64,000 bases of DNA from Pinus tabuliformis (GCA_031772625.1 CM062817.1:949280327-949344326), one strand, 5' to 3'. Shown: positions 23,771 to 40,259, counted from the stretch's first letter. Numbers and translations: made by a program. Notes: generated from the sequence alone by a model not told the origin.

Positions 23771-23957
23771 ATCGCGTGCGAGATTTTGAACCGAAGCTCC
23801 CGTGCCCCTGCAACCTCGCCTCCTGTGGCCCTCCACAGGCCTCCCACCTGGCAACCCCTGCTGCTGGTCCTCTAGTCTTCCTCCTCGGCACCCCCGCAGT
23901 CGGGCTCTTCCCTCCTCCTCTGGCCAGTGTTGCGACTGGCTCCTTTCTGGCCTTTCC

Positions 23958-25266
23958 ATGGCTAGGATCGACCCCTCCCAGATGCAAGGCAATGAAGACC
24001 AGGCTGAGATCTTCGCCTCTCTCATTTTTGAAAATGCTGCCATCTGAAACAAACCCACAACTTCAAAGTTCGTCAAGAAACTGGCTGACATCCCAGAAAT
24101 ATCCCTTCCCCCTAGTCTCCCAAGGAAGGCAGTGATCTCTCTATTATATAGAGGTCTACTTGGAAAATTTACTGCCCTGTGGCCCTCTCCCAGAGATGTA
24201 CAGAAATGGGTGGAGTGCAACAGGAACGCTAACATCCAAGGAAAAATTGCAATAAGATTTTGTGGAAGGGGTTACTACACATTCCTCTTTGAAACCAAAG
24301 AAGACTGGAATCTCATCTTCAGAAATGGTCCCTACTTCATGGATTCGAGAGGTCTCTATCTAAACAGATAGCCCCTAACTTCGACCCAGAAATGGATATA
24401 CCTAATGCAGTCTCGGTTTAAGTTCACTTGCCCCATCTCCCTCTTCATTGTTATGGAGATGAATCGGTCAAAGCCATTGGGAACGTTGTCGGAAAATACA
24501 TCGACATATGCGAACCAAAGGACAACATGCACGCATGTGCAAGGATCTGTGTTGAAGTCGACTTAGGAAAGGGCCTTCCGGAAGCAATCAAGATCAAAGT
24601 GGACCAATGGACCCATATTCAGTAGCTGGACTACGAAAAAATCTCGTTGAAATGTAAGGTATGCCATGAATATGATCATTTTGCTAATAGGTGTAGTAAA
24701 CTAAAAGAAAATGAAATGAATGAAAATGCTGAAGCCAGTGAAGACACATGGGAACAAGTAAAAAAAATAAAGCAAACCCCAATCAATCTGGCCCAAAACC
24801 AAAGCCTCCCCCAGAAATCCAAGCTGCATCCTTCTCCCCCCCTCCCATCTTGACTCAGCCATTACCCTCTACATCAAACCGCTTCGAATCTTTGGAGGAA
24901 GAAGACTCCTCATCGCCCCACTCTCCTCCTGATCCCCAAGAGACCCCTCTCCCTGAAAAGCCAATGCCAAGACAATATCAAAACCTCATTGCCTCTTACT
25001 ATTTCCTCTCAGCTCTTCTTGATCCTCCCCTCAACAAAAACACCAGAAGCTCATCTAAAGATCACGGGGGTTCTAGTGAACCCTCCAAGAAACCTGTCCC
25101 AGCCAGGAAATTTGCTAAGCAGCATAGGGATGAGAACACGCAAAGTGACATAGCAATGGGAACACAGACACCCATAGAAACTTATATCCTAGGGCAGCAT
25201 GACAAGAAAACAATCAACAAGGACCAAGGGGGGCAAGCATCTCCCCGCATACCGCATATCCAATGA
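23958..25266 (+). pseudogene. LINE C ORF1 (DUF4283-like and CCHC knuckle)
   Basis: Starts MARIDPSQMQGNEDQAE at 23,958. The DUF4283-like region (about 24,060-24,630) shows FRNGPYFMDSRGLYLNR and ICVEVDLGKGLPEAIKIK. The CCHC knuckle CKVCHEYDHFANRC is complete at about 24,653-24,694. A Pro/Ser-rich tail ends at TGA 25,264-25,266, which overlaps the ORF2 start in ATGA. Several stops and shifts break it; the clean runs include 24,132-24,371 and 24,748-25,266. Confidence 0.75.
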
Positions 25267-28200
25267 TGAAAATATTATCTTGGAACATCAGGGGACTTGG
25301 GCACCCCTCTAAAGTAGTAGCCCTAAGGGATATTATCATTTCTGAGAAGCCAGGAATTATTATGTTACAAGAATCAAAACAAAACCACAAGGAAATGAAT
25401 AAAGTCATTGAGTAGCAGAGACAGTATAGAGGAAGCATTAGTGAGGCAAGAGGAGCCTCAGGAGGAATAACAACAATTTGGAATCAAGGTATATGGAACT
25501 GTATTTCGGAAACGATAAATCAACACTCGATCAAAACAACTCTAGAAAATAAAGCAGATCAACAAGCCATTATCATCTACAACATCTATGTGCCGAATCA
25601 CTGCAGAGATAAGGATAGTTGTTGGCATGATCTAAAAGATAGTCTGGACGCAAAAGAGAACACTAACATTATTCTAGGAGGTGACTTTAATTTAATCCTC
25701 CACGCCAATGAAAAAAGGGGAGGCAGTTTTACGCCTGATCCATATAAAATACAGTTGGAAAATATCATGCAGGAGCATGATCTTATGGATGTCCCTCCAG
25801 AAAACCGTAGATACACCTTGAACAACCGCAGGATGGGTGCTAGTAACATCATGGAGCGGTTGGACAGAATTCTCATCAATATTACACTTCTCTCTACTTT
25901 CTCCGTTGGATATTCTAACATTCTAACGTGCTCTGCCTCCGACCACTTCCCAATAACTCTAACACTGGAAAATCATAGGCCACTTGGGCCCATTCCATTC
26001 AGATACAGTTCTCTCTGGAATGATATACCAACAGTTGTAGGAATTGTTTACAACTCTTGGATCCAACACATGGAAGGCCCTCCCAGTTTCATTTAGGAAA
26101 CAAAACTACGGAAAACAAAACAAGCCATCAAAGAATGGGCTAAAACAAAGTATCAACAACCAGAGAAGGTAAAAAAAAATTAAGAACAATATGGAGAGTA
26201 TCTAAAGAGAAATAGAGGATAATGGCCTTTTCCAAGAGAACAAACAATAGGAAAATGAAATCTACTTACAGCTATATCGAGTTAACAGAGAAGAGGAAAC
26301 AAAATGGAGGCTCAAGTCGAGACAATTATGGTTACAAGGGGGTGACAAGAACTCAGTTTTTTTCACAAGCAAACGACATCCAGAAAGATAAGGAATAATG
26401 TTAGCTCCATCCTAGATGCAGAAGGTGATAGACAAAGCACTCAGGAAGCCATTCAAAGAGCTGCTACAGATCAGTATCGGCACCTGCTAACGGAAACAAA
26501 GAAAGCATAGGATTATACAGATTTATAGCAGCATCTCCCAATAGGGATAAGCAGGGAAATGAATGACATTTTAAGCAAGGAGATAGATGAGGAGGAAATC
26601 AGGAGATCTATTTGGACTCTTCAACCTGATAAAGCCCCGGGATCGGATGGCTTTCCCATCTGCTTTTATCGAGCATTCTGGGGAATTATTAAAAAGGACT
26701 TGAGAAAAATTCTCAATTGGATCCAACGAAAAGGCAAAATAGGAGGATATACCAATGCTACTCATCTAGCACTCATCCCCAAAGAAAACAGGCCATCTTC
26801 CTTTGCTCATTTCAGGCCCATATCACTCTGTAATCGTCCTATAAAATCTTGGCAAAAATCATTGCTACCCGCCTAAAGCCTTTGCTCCCTTCTCTCATTT
26901 CCGAAAATCAAGGGGGATTCTTAGCCAATAGACAAATAACTTATTCCATTTTACTTGTGCAAGAAGCCATCCATTCGAGTCAAACTAGAAATGAGAAAGG
27001 GTTTATCCTCAAGCTTGATCTGGCCAATGCATTTGACAGAGTGAGACACTCCTTCCTCTTGGCAGCTTTGAAGAAGATGGGATTTGATGACCGCTTTCCC
27101 AACCTCATTCGAGCCTGCATTTCGGGGCCATGGATCTCCCTTCTTGTAAATGGTAGACTTGGAGAAGTTTTACAATCCTCCAGAGGCCTCCGACAAGGTT
27201 GCCCCCTCTCTCCTTATCTCTTCATTCTAATGGCTGAATCCTTCAACAGAGCATTGGACTTCAGCTAGAGGGTTGGCTTAATGACACGAATAAAATTTGG
27301 GGATGGGGTCAAGAACATAAATCATTCACAATTTGTCGATGACACATTGCTGATTGGAGGGGCCTCCACCACAATAGCCAAGCGCTTCAAATATCTCCTT
27401 GACAAATACATGAGCTACTCTGGCGGAATGGTAAATAATTTGAAAAGCTGCATATAAGGCTGGAACACAACAGTACAGGTGCTTCACAATATCGCCATCA
27501 TCTTTGGAGTCACATGAAAGTATGATTGGACTCACTTCTCTTACTTGGGCATGCCTGTAAGTGCTAGACCTTTGAGAGTAGAAGTCTGGGACACAATAGT
27601 TGACAAAGTGAAAAGAAAAGTGCAGCAGTGGGGATCTATTTGGCTCAAAAATGTTGGCTGCCTCACTTTTCTTAAGTTAGGTATATCTTTTCTCCCCCTA
27701 TATACTTTTTCTCTTCTTCAAGCTCCGACCTCCTTCCACAACAAAATGGAAATCGTCCTTCGCCAATTCCTATGGTAGGGGGGGGAAATGATAAAAAGAA
27801 ATTCAACTTGATTAATTGGAAGCAGGTGATCCCACCCCAAGACCGAGGAGGTATTGGAATTAGATCTCCTAAATTTCTCAATTTAACCTTTGGAGGAAAA
27901 ATTTTCTGGAGACTCATTACTGGACTCCCAGCATGGTGGAAAAAAGTTCGAGAAATTAAATACCTCAATTTTCCTAGACAACAGCTTCTTGATCAAGATA
28001 TTCCCAATAGAGAATCCTCCAAAATTTGGTGATTATGCAAGAGAGAAATTCCACTAATTGCTCCAAATACTTCAAAAATCCCCAAGGGAGGTGCAATCAT
28101 CAATATTGGAGCAGACAGAATCAGCGGTCAGAAGCCAATAAATAGACATGGGGGAGTCCTTGCTATCCTTTCCTTTTTTGAATGAACAGGCATTCATTAC

Positions 28201-28490
28201 CTGGACCAGATCTCCCAATGGGATCCTCACACCTTTTTTTGGTCAGGTTGGGCCTTCCCAGCCGTACCCAATAGTCTTAACACAAGACTTTTTGTCCTTC
28301 AATCCCTTTTGCACACTATAGCCCATATCAAAAAGAACAATCTTGATGTGTTTCGTTGGGACCTATCCAGATCCTCTTACACCATCCAAGCTGCTCACCA
28401 TTATATTTGCAACATCAGCTACCCCATGCCAAGTTGGCACCACTGGAAGGTATGATAGAATATTAGGACCGCATGAAGACCAAGAAACCC
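25263..28490 (+). pseudogene. LINE C ORF2: endonuclease and reverse transcriptase
   Basis: Starts MMKILSWNIRGLGHPSK at 25,263. Endonuclease motifs: SWNIRG, LQES, GGDFN (about 25,677), and SDHFP (about 25,940). Reverse transcriptase: DKAPGSDGFP (about 26,627), FRPISLCN (about 26,811), ENQGGFLANR, LDLANAFDRVRHSF (about 27,015), GLRQGCPLSPYLF (about 27,186), and FVDD (about 27,332-27,343). A C-terminal zf-RVT-like region is cut off near 28,490. Several stops and shifts are present; many are TGG to TGA or TAG, as from cytosine deamination. RT is better preserved than in LINE A. Confidence 0.85.
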
Positions 28491-28522
28491 AAGGTATGAT
28501 AGAATATTAGGACCGCATGAAG
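28447..28522. repeat. 32-bp direct repeat at the LINE C breakpoint
   Basis: AAGGTATGATAGAATATTAG and the next 12 bases occur identically at 28,447 and 28,491, 44 bases apart. LINE similarity is lost after the second copy, so this marks a rearrangement junction. Confidence 0.85.
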
Positions 28523-29029
28523 CCTCCATGTGATGCATAACCCTTTGGAGGCTAGGTATGGAAAACAAAGCACATCTTTTGAAATAGACCTCTTAATGTA
28601 GCTTAAAAGTTTGCTTATCATTGTCGTATCATTCTGTCTTCAATGACATTCATGGTTGCAAGAATTGAAAGTCATTCCATGTGTTTGATCTACGTATCTT
28701 GCTCCCTTTCACTTATTTATTACATAGCTTAGAAGATGAAGAGTATTACCACTTGTTTATTTAAGCTACTGAGGTTGTGACCAACATGATCTTATGACTA
28801 ACTCGGCACAATGCAAGGCATCCTAAGTGGGATGAAAGATGTTTGATGATATGTATGTAGTCAGTACACTTCTCTGCATTACACCTTTGCATTAATCCTT
28901 GCTTTCTATCTTGCATGTACCCTCATCGCTTGTCAAATTTGGCTACCTGCTGCCAATAGTCTCTTAGCTCTTTCCTAACAAAGCAGGTGAAGGAATTTCC
29001 TTCAACATGATTTCTTCAAGGCTCTCCAT
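28523..29029. other. Non-coding interior of the CACTA element
   Basis: AT-rich with no recognised gene or repeat. Lies between LINE C and the next retroelement fragment. Confidence 0.4.
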
Positions 29030-29480
29030 AGAAATTATAGAGCTAAGAGAAGGAGATGTGGGATCTCACTATCAAACTCTTGAAAATACTTTGCATGTTC
29101 GAATATATCCAAATAATTAAGCTACCACTCAACAACATTGTCAATCTTGGAAGACTCACTTCATCATAGAGATGGTATGCTTTGGAGGTATGAGTACCCA
29201 AAGAAGATACATTTGTGATTCCTTGCACTAAGTTTTTTTATCTTTTCCTTAGGTATGAAGGCATAATATGAGGAACCAAAACACCTGAGATGCCTCACCG
29301 AAGGAATGTGGCCATACCACATTTCATAGGGAGTCTTGTTTCTAATAGCAAGAGTTGGACACATATTATTTATATACACAACACATAGAACCACATCATC
29401 CCAAAACCTTATGAACTTAACATGTGAACTATGCCAAGTTCATAGTGAAAGTAATACATTCCAATGAACTATGTGTTGAA
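29030..29480 (-). mobile_element. Ty1/copia fossil fragment, integrase part
   Basis: The minus-strand frame at 29,164-29,394 shows the conserved copia integrase C-terminal phrases NKTPYEMWYG, VRHLRCFGS and HKCIFFGYS. Only this part of the pol region is present, with no LTR. It is a broken fragment, unrelated in position and orientation to the large copia element. Confidence 0.75.
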
Positions 29481-29889
29481 AAATGCAGCAAGAAATTCTC
29501 AATTTGATTTTTCCTTGATTAAATTGAAAAAATTCAAATTTCCACATCAACAGACAACTTGGATGATGTTAAATTGTGTGAATTAACTTTGAGAGAGCAA
29601 TAGAGTAGGTTTGTGTCTTGTGATTTTGATTAAAACTTCATAAGTAGTTGCAACTCTACACCATAATTTCTACAAGGATGGTGGAGGAAAATTACAGAAT
29701 ATTTGTTAGTAGACAATATCCCTACTTAAAAGTATCTATGACAACTTTTGCGAGAAGAAGACGTTGAGGATAAAATATTGGATTGTGGAAGAATTAGTCA
29801 CAAAATTGACAAGGGCAATAATTTTGGTTGCAGGTGTGGAGGTAGATGGATTAAATGTAATTGTGTAGTAGACAAGTCACAACTACTCC

Positions 29890-30350
29890 TTTGATATTTG
29901 TCGATGATGTGTTACTATTTGGTAGATTGACCTCTTTTGATCGGTATCTGCATTCCTTATGAATAATAATAAATCTCATATGATTTCCGCTTACCGAGAT
30001 GATGTATTAGTACTAGAGATTTATCATAATTTTGGTGTTATCTCCACTGCATTAGATGTAGATTTTGAAAATATTAGATTTATGCTCCAACATATTGTTA
30101 TGGAATTAAGGATTGGAGTTTACTTAGAGAAAATCCACTGTAAACTTTTATCATGGGGAGAGAGGTGGCTCTCCCTAGGAGGCAAGTTGACTCTATTTCA
30201 AGCAGTCCTTCAGAGAATCTATGTATATTGGCTTCATATTTTCGCTCTGCTTAAGAATATCAATAAATGTATATTTTTGGCTTCATCTTGGCATGAGACA
30301 ATGTGTCGTAAAGGACAGAGTGGGCTGGTTGTTGTTTACTATGTATGGAG
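29890..30350 (+). mobile_element. LINE reverse transcriptase fragment (catalytic box and thumb)
   Basis: FVDDVLLFG at about 29,899-29,925 is the RT catalytic box. The frame at 29,959-30,354 then carries LLSWGERWLSLGGKLTLFQAVL, the LINE RT thumb region (residues shown in part). No endonuclease or ORF1 is attached. It is more diverged than LINEs A-C. Confidence 0.6.
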
Positions 30351-30521
30351 GTGATGGATAGCTAGACTCATCTATTTCTTTGATTCTCCTCGGAAAAATA
30401 ATTTTGGAATGGTGTATTTAATATGTTGCATTTACACGCAGATTATAACTACTCTTTTGTGGTTGATTGTATTCGAGACTGGATTATTGAATATAAAACA
30501 TTTGGACCACTTCCAACATAC

Positions 30522-30638
30522 ATTGGGGTTTCGACCCAAATAATGAATTATTGTCTTGAGCTCCTTTGTTGTGATACATCCACCTCCATCCTTGTCAAAA
30601 AATCTAAAAGCCTCCCTGAACTTAGACATAACCTCCAT
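30522..30638 (-). pseudogene. Calmodulin-like EF-hand fragment
   Basis: About 39 codons on the minus strand match the first EF-hand of plant calmodulin: [14 protein letters not shown] then [11 protein letters not shown] and LGRNPN. The 12-residue loop reads [12 protein letters not shown] where calmodulin has DKDGDGCITTKE, so one calcium-ligand position (loop 5) is Gly. Similarity stops after LGRNPN, where the second EF-hand should follow. Nothing around it looks like the rest of a calmodulin gene. It lies between LINE fragments inside the CACTA element, so it is best read as a captured gene piece. As I recall, plant calmodulin genes have an intron in this loop; none is present here, so the source may be a CML gene or a cDNA. 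Confidence 0.65.
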
Positions 30639-31234
30639 CCCATATTCTTTTAGTAGCTAAAACCCTTCTCTCATTTTCTGACCAGGCCAATCTACCCTCC
30701 ATCCCTTATTTTCTCATGAGCCCTGTGTAAACCACCATTTCATTCAAGGATGGGGAATTTGATGCGTACTCTAACCATATTTGTTAGACACTTTCCCCCT
30801 TTTCTTGCTTATTCATTCATTGCCAAACACTATACCACTAGTTCTAAGAATCTTGTGGATACTTATGACATCATTTTACATCAGTATGGCCACCTTTAAT
30901 AGGTATACAATAGATTCAAGACATGACATATAGACACATGAGTATGTGACTTCATTATATCTTATGTTGGATTAGATCACTAAAAAATCACTTTTTATAT
31001 GATTAAACAATATGGTTATGGTACTCTTCTTTTTTATTCATTTCAATAATTTTTAGCTCTAAGATCCCTCCTTCTTCACCTTGTTTCTTCAGTTTAGAGC
31101 AAGTGGGTGGTTGGTTCATTGGTGGTTGGTTGGTTCATATCAATTAGTGAGTAAAGAGATCAACTACCTCAAATATAAACTATGGGGAAATCAAATTCTC
31201 ATGGAGTAGGAATAAGTCACTCCTTCTTTAATGA

Positions 31235-31990
31235 TTGAAGAAAAAGAAACTCAAGGAAATCAACACCAATGAAGGAGAGACACTAAGTCCAAATGAAAAG
31301 ATCAAAGAAGTAGCATATAACCCCTATGCCACCCTATATATTGAAACTAGGAGCCAAGATATCTTGAGTACAAATATTATGCATGAAAATAATCCATTTG
31401 TGTCTAAAATCATTGCTAATATATCAAAAAGTATACTCCCTAAGATTATCTTAGAATCCCGAGGTGATTTTGTGAGGAAGAGACAAATTATGGAAAATAT
31501 CATCCTTATACATGAAGTTATCCCCTTTAGTATGAATAATGAGGAAACCTAGATGATCCTTAAGTTGGATATGGAAAATGTCTTTAATTGTGTCAAGCAT
31601 AGCTTCATGTTTGGGTTCCTTTAGAAATTTGGGTTTAATACAGGATTCATTGCTTGGATATCCACATGTATCAACAATTTGTTGGTTTATCCTTTATGCA
31701 ATGGGTTCTATATGCATTTTTTTGTGTTAGGACTTTTTTAGGGTTGGCCCTTATCAACTTTCATGTATATCATCATGGTAGAATCCCTTATCTAGAAATG
31801 GAATATAAATTGTTTTGATAGCTTATTTCAAGTATGTATGATTGGTGGAATCAAGTCATTCATAAGAAGAATCTAGGAGTGTGACGTCATTTCCTTGATC
31901 AGGTCATAAAAGTTAGAAAAGGTTCACAAGTCTAGAGGATTATCAATGTTGTTTTCCCTCCTTAATATTAACTAACTTTATTTCCAATAA
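31235..31990 (+). mobile_element. LINE reverse transcriptase fragment (palm start)
   Basis: The frame at 31,235-31,552 includes SKIIANISKSILPKI and RKRQIMENIILIHE, matching the RT region just before the palm, followed by LKLDMENVFNCVKHSF-like text at about 31,560. It lies downstream of the catalytic-box fragment at 29.9 kb, reversed from the normal domain order. So either these are two insertions or one rearranged copy. Confidence 0.6.
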
Positions 31991-34900
31991 ATAATGAGCA
32001 TATCAACATTTGGCATGAGAGTATCATGGGGAGGACTCCTTTATCTCAACATTAAAACCTTTTCACCCCTAAAAAATTGTGGAACACTATGGGTCGTCAT
32101 ATCTTTTGTTTCGCTTTACATATCTAAAGAGGAAAGGTTGTGATTTCAAATTCAATCATCTAATCTATTTGTTGCAGGTAGATCTAAGCCATATTTTAAG
32201 AAAATTGAATTCATCTTTAGCCATTTCCTCCTTCACACAAATGGCTAGGATTTGAAGTATCAAGCTCTATTTTAAAATGAGATTCTATTAAGACTCGTCT
32301 AATATTATGTTTGGATTTTGGGCCTAATCTTGAATCAAAATATATTTTGAGGAGCCTAAGAGGGTTTTAAAGTTGATTTATAGCTTCAAAATTGATTTTT
32401 TTTTAATTTATGGAGCTAACCCGATTTACTTACAGGCTTAGGAGTTTTAGACACCAAATTCATTTGAAAATTTTGGCAAATTTTATTCGAGCTTTTCATG
32501 GGATTTTTGATGCAGTTTTGATTTGACTTTTGGAAGTACTCTGGACTTTGACTAAATCGCATTTTGGGGCTTCTCTTAGCATAAACATCATGCATATGAT
32601 GCTTATGAGGTTTCATTGATCTTGAGGATGCGACAATGTTCACCGTTGATTGCTTTAAGCATATGGAGGAGGATTAACTAGATTTGCCTTCATAAGTGAA
32701 TATTTTCCACTAATGCAACCAATGTTTTCGCCAATGTAATAAACACAACACTCCAAGAGAGGGTATAAGGATTATTTCCACGTAGAAAATCTTAGTCAGC
32801 ACAATATGAATTATGTAATTCCCCAATGCCACAACCTGAACAACGAGTGACGATACATAACAAAACATGTATTGAAATAAAATTTATTATGAAAGCGTAA
32901 GCTCCCCAGGAAAATATCATATAGAAGTAGGATAAAGCATTTAATGTTGACGTTTCCTTATCTGCATTGGCTTTTGGAAAACCTACAGTCAAGGCATTTG
33001 GATTTCTTTTCTGGCCTCTAAAGCGATTACGAGGCAAACGAGCCCCTGGCCTCGCCAGACATCTGGTTAAGACCACAATCTCATGATGTACTGTCATAAC
33101 CCCATTTCTCAAGAATAATATATATATATATATATAGTCATAAGGTTTTACATACCCGAGATTACCCTTTGGAATTATATATACAATTTCCTATGATTCA
33201 TTTACCTTATGTCACTTTATGCACGTCAATTGTCATACGGGTATGGTTTAAGGGATTGGTGTACTTCTTTTTAACATTAATAAAAATCTCTGTAATATGG
33301 TTTGGACGCATGTTAACCACGCGACAATGGTTCCGGGGGTAACTTTGCGTTTTCCCTTTAGCCATCACGTCGCACCCCTTATCCATTACTGTGAGAATTA
33401 TCTCCTGCTCTACATCGTACTGTACGAGGCTGGCAGGCTGTCCAGTCTTTTTTCCTTGTATCAACAGTGGAGGGCACACTTTGTAATCCAACGGTGGAGG
33501 ATCATCTCTGCAAGCTGTCGCCTAAACTGACGCTTGCCTTGGGTGATGGGATCATTTTTTTGGGAACTTTCTCTATGGCTTTGCTCTGGTTCAGTACATG
33601 CATTCCGTCTCGGAGAGCCTAGCTCACAAACCCTGTTCAAATGTCTGAGGATTCATTTCCAAACCCTACAGGTAGATAACCGCACAATGTCTTGTTCCTT
33701 CTGTAACCTTTTGGCTATGCATTCTTTTCGATTTACTGATAAAATTCTCGATTATGCTCATGCATCGTGTGTCTGTAGGGTTACTCGGCAATGGGGTCCT
33801 CCTACAGCATTGGAACGAGTGTTGTTGGTTCGTTGGCCGGAGTTTTCTTTAATGCTAAGTGTCTTGGCAAGCACGAGGATAAATTCCTTGAGTTTTTGTT
33901 TTACTGCGGTTTGCATTACTTCTATTTTTGTCTAACATGTGCTATTCGGGTTGTTCCTTGTACAGATTAGGCACCCGTTCCTCACACGGCCTAAAGACTA
34001 AGGAAAACCCCACCCCTGTTCTATTTCGAGTTCCAGGTATGGGGAATCCTACTGGCCGCGGCTATGTCTGTTTTTCTTTAGAGTTTTTCTTGTGTTTAGA
34101 GGAGGGTAACCCTCTAGGTCACCTTTATTTTTGATTGAAACAACATGGGGAGGGTTATTCATTCCCTCCAGGCTCCAGTTACCATGGACATGACAAATGT
34201 AATTTTAGACTCTTGAATTTGGATGTTTGACTGCAATTCCTCTGCTCGGACAATTGTAATTGTATATATACTTTAACACACACCTATGCTTATTTTGCTC
34301 ACAGGATATTAGTCTCCTTGTTTACTGGACTATAATTTATTGTGAGGGTATACTACTTTTAACGACAGACTATTTTTTCCTCGATTATGCTTGTTTAAAG
34401 GTTACCACACCGTGGCCTTTCTGTACAGGAATTTGTACTTGTTTTTGTTTTATGAGTTCACAGTATTGCACAACTTTTATCTATGTCATGTTTTTTGTTT
34501 GGTTTAGCTGCACATTCCTATACAGTTTATACAATGTTTTATGTAATTGACTGAAGAGGGTCTTATCCCTTAAGCTTACAACATCCCTTGTTGAGAGGGT
34601 CCAAAACCTCCCCCTCAATTACAGTGTTCTTTTGAATTAATTCCTGATTGCTTCCAGGTTATTAATACTTGTATGCTGGGAAGAGTTAAAACGCGGACAC
34701 GATAATAACCCTACCAACCTGTTGTTCCATTCTATTCCAAACCTAGTTTTCCTTTTTGGGTGTTCCATTTGGCTTAGATAATGTCCACAGAGTGGGTCTC
34801 CAGCTGCACCACTCTGCTTTTTGGCCTTCATTATTACAGAGGAAATGCTCTAACGCATCTTAACACAACCTGCAATAATCTCTGCCTTAGATTAGGGTCG

Positions 34901-35115
34901 ACACAGTTTGCGGCAAGCAGACGTTGTTTTATTTTATTTTTTTCTAATTATATACACCTATGTCTCTTAAAGAAAGGGGCTCGGCCCAAAGGTTGTAAGC
35001 CATTACTAAGTAATGTTGGTCTTGAGTTGATTCCATTCACTCGTCTAATTTCGGGTCTGCCTAAGCATTTATTTGTTTCCTTCTTATTTACTGATTGGTA
35101 TTTTGTTTGTTGTAG
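31991..35115. other. CACTA interior of unknown origin, intron-like in places
   Basis: No recognised gene. From about 33,500 the plus strand is pyrimidine-rich with several TTTNCAG and GTAAG/GTATG-like sites, resembling introns and untranslated exons of a host gene. A (TA)n run is at 33,117-33,137. The minus-strand frames at 32,792-33,112 and 33,207-33,491 are not recognised. The last part may be upstream intron sequence of the Ran fragment, but no N-terminal Ran exon (P-loop, switch or DTAGQE) was found. Confidence 0.4.
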
Positions 35116-35838
35116 TATTCATGGGCAATGTCAAGTTATCATGTTTGATGTAACTGCAAGATTGACTTACAAGAATGTCCCAACATGGCACATAGATCTT
35201 TGCAGGTATCTCTTTTACAGAGGGGTTGGATCTCTAAGTAGAAATGAAGGTTCCTTAATTGTGTGGTGGCACAACTACCTAAATCGATTAGCTAAATATC
35301 TTTGTGAATTTCAGGGTGTGTGAGAACATTCCTATTGTTCTTTATGGAAACAAGGTTGATGTGAAGAATAGGCAAGTGAAATCTAAGAAAGTTACCTTTC
35401 ATAGAAAGAAGAATCTTCAGTACTATGAGATATCTGCAAAAGGTAACTACAACTTTGAGAAGCCATTCCTGTACTTGGCACGGAAGCTCCCAGAGTGAGC
35501 CTTTAATCTAGTTTCTGATGCTCCCTAATATGAATGTTATATTAAAAAATTTGCATTTATTCTATAATGGGTTATTTTTATAGGGATCCAAACCTTAATT
35601 TTGTGGAGTCACCTGCTCTTGCTCCTCCTGAGGTTCAGATAGACCTTGCAACCCAGCAGCAATAAGTAGAATGTTATTTTCTTATTATTTTTTGTTAACT
35701 TTTAGTGAAATAATTTGTTCCATTTCTAAAAGATTGAAACTTTGGCTTACAATATTTTATGTAGTCAAGTACGAGGAAGAACTTGTAGCAGCTGTGGCCC
35801 AACCCCTTCTAGATGACGATGATGATGCTTTTGAATAG
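35116..35838 (+). pseudogene. RAN: 3' half of a Ran GTPase gene, introns retained
   Basis: Four exon blocks match plant Ran: 35,116-35,205 ([20 protein letters not shown]), 35,315-35,494 ([37 protein letters not shown]), 35,584 to about 35,660 (DPNLNFVESPALAPPEVQID), and about 35,765-35,838 (acidic tail DDDDDAFE, then TAG). Ran is the small GTPase that drives nuclear transport. Introns 1 and 2 keep GT and AG borders; the donor after exon block 3 has lost its GT, so that block runs into a stop. The NKVD (G4) and ISAK (G5) base-binding motifs are present. The P-loop, switch regions and DTAGQE (about the first 83 residues) are missing, so it cannot be a working GTPase. Retained introns exclude a processed pseudogene. 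Its position inside the CACTA element indicates capture of a genomic piece. Confidence 0.88.

Positions 35839-40259
<4,421 letters not shown>

Larger units (their letters stand above)
23771..28522 (+). mobile_element. LINE C: L1-type LINE inserted in LINE B, 3' end missing
   Basis: The 5' GC-rich leader (23,771-23,957) is homologous to that of LINE A, so A and C belong to one family. ORF1 (23,958-25,266) and ORF2 (25,263 to about 28,490) follow. It breaks off within the C-terminal zf-RVT-like region at a local 44-bp duplication. The RNase H region, 3' end and poly(A) are absent, so no target duplication can be read. The exact 5' boundary is uncertain by about 15 bases. Confidence 0.75.

Noticed and set aside
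23720-24235. 171-codon minus-strand frame and others over the LINE C leader
   Set aside because: The GC-rich LINE leader lacks stops in several frames; no domain is seen and the sense strand explains the region.
33207-33491. 94-codon minus-strand frame as a gene
   Set aside because: No recognised motif, no partner exon, and it lies in shuffled transposon interior.
35116-35838. Functional native Ran gene
   Set aside because: No N-terminal exons with the P-loop or DTAGQE were found upstream, and one donor site is lost.
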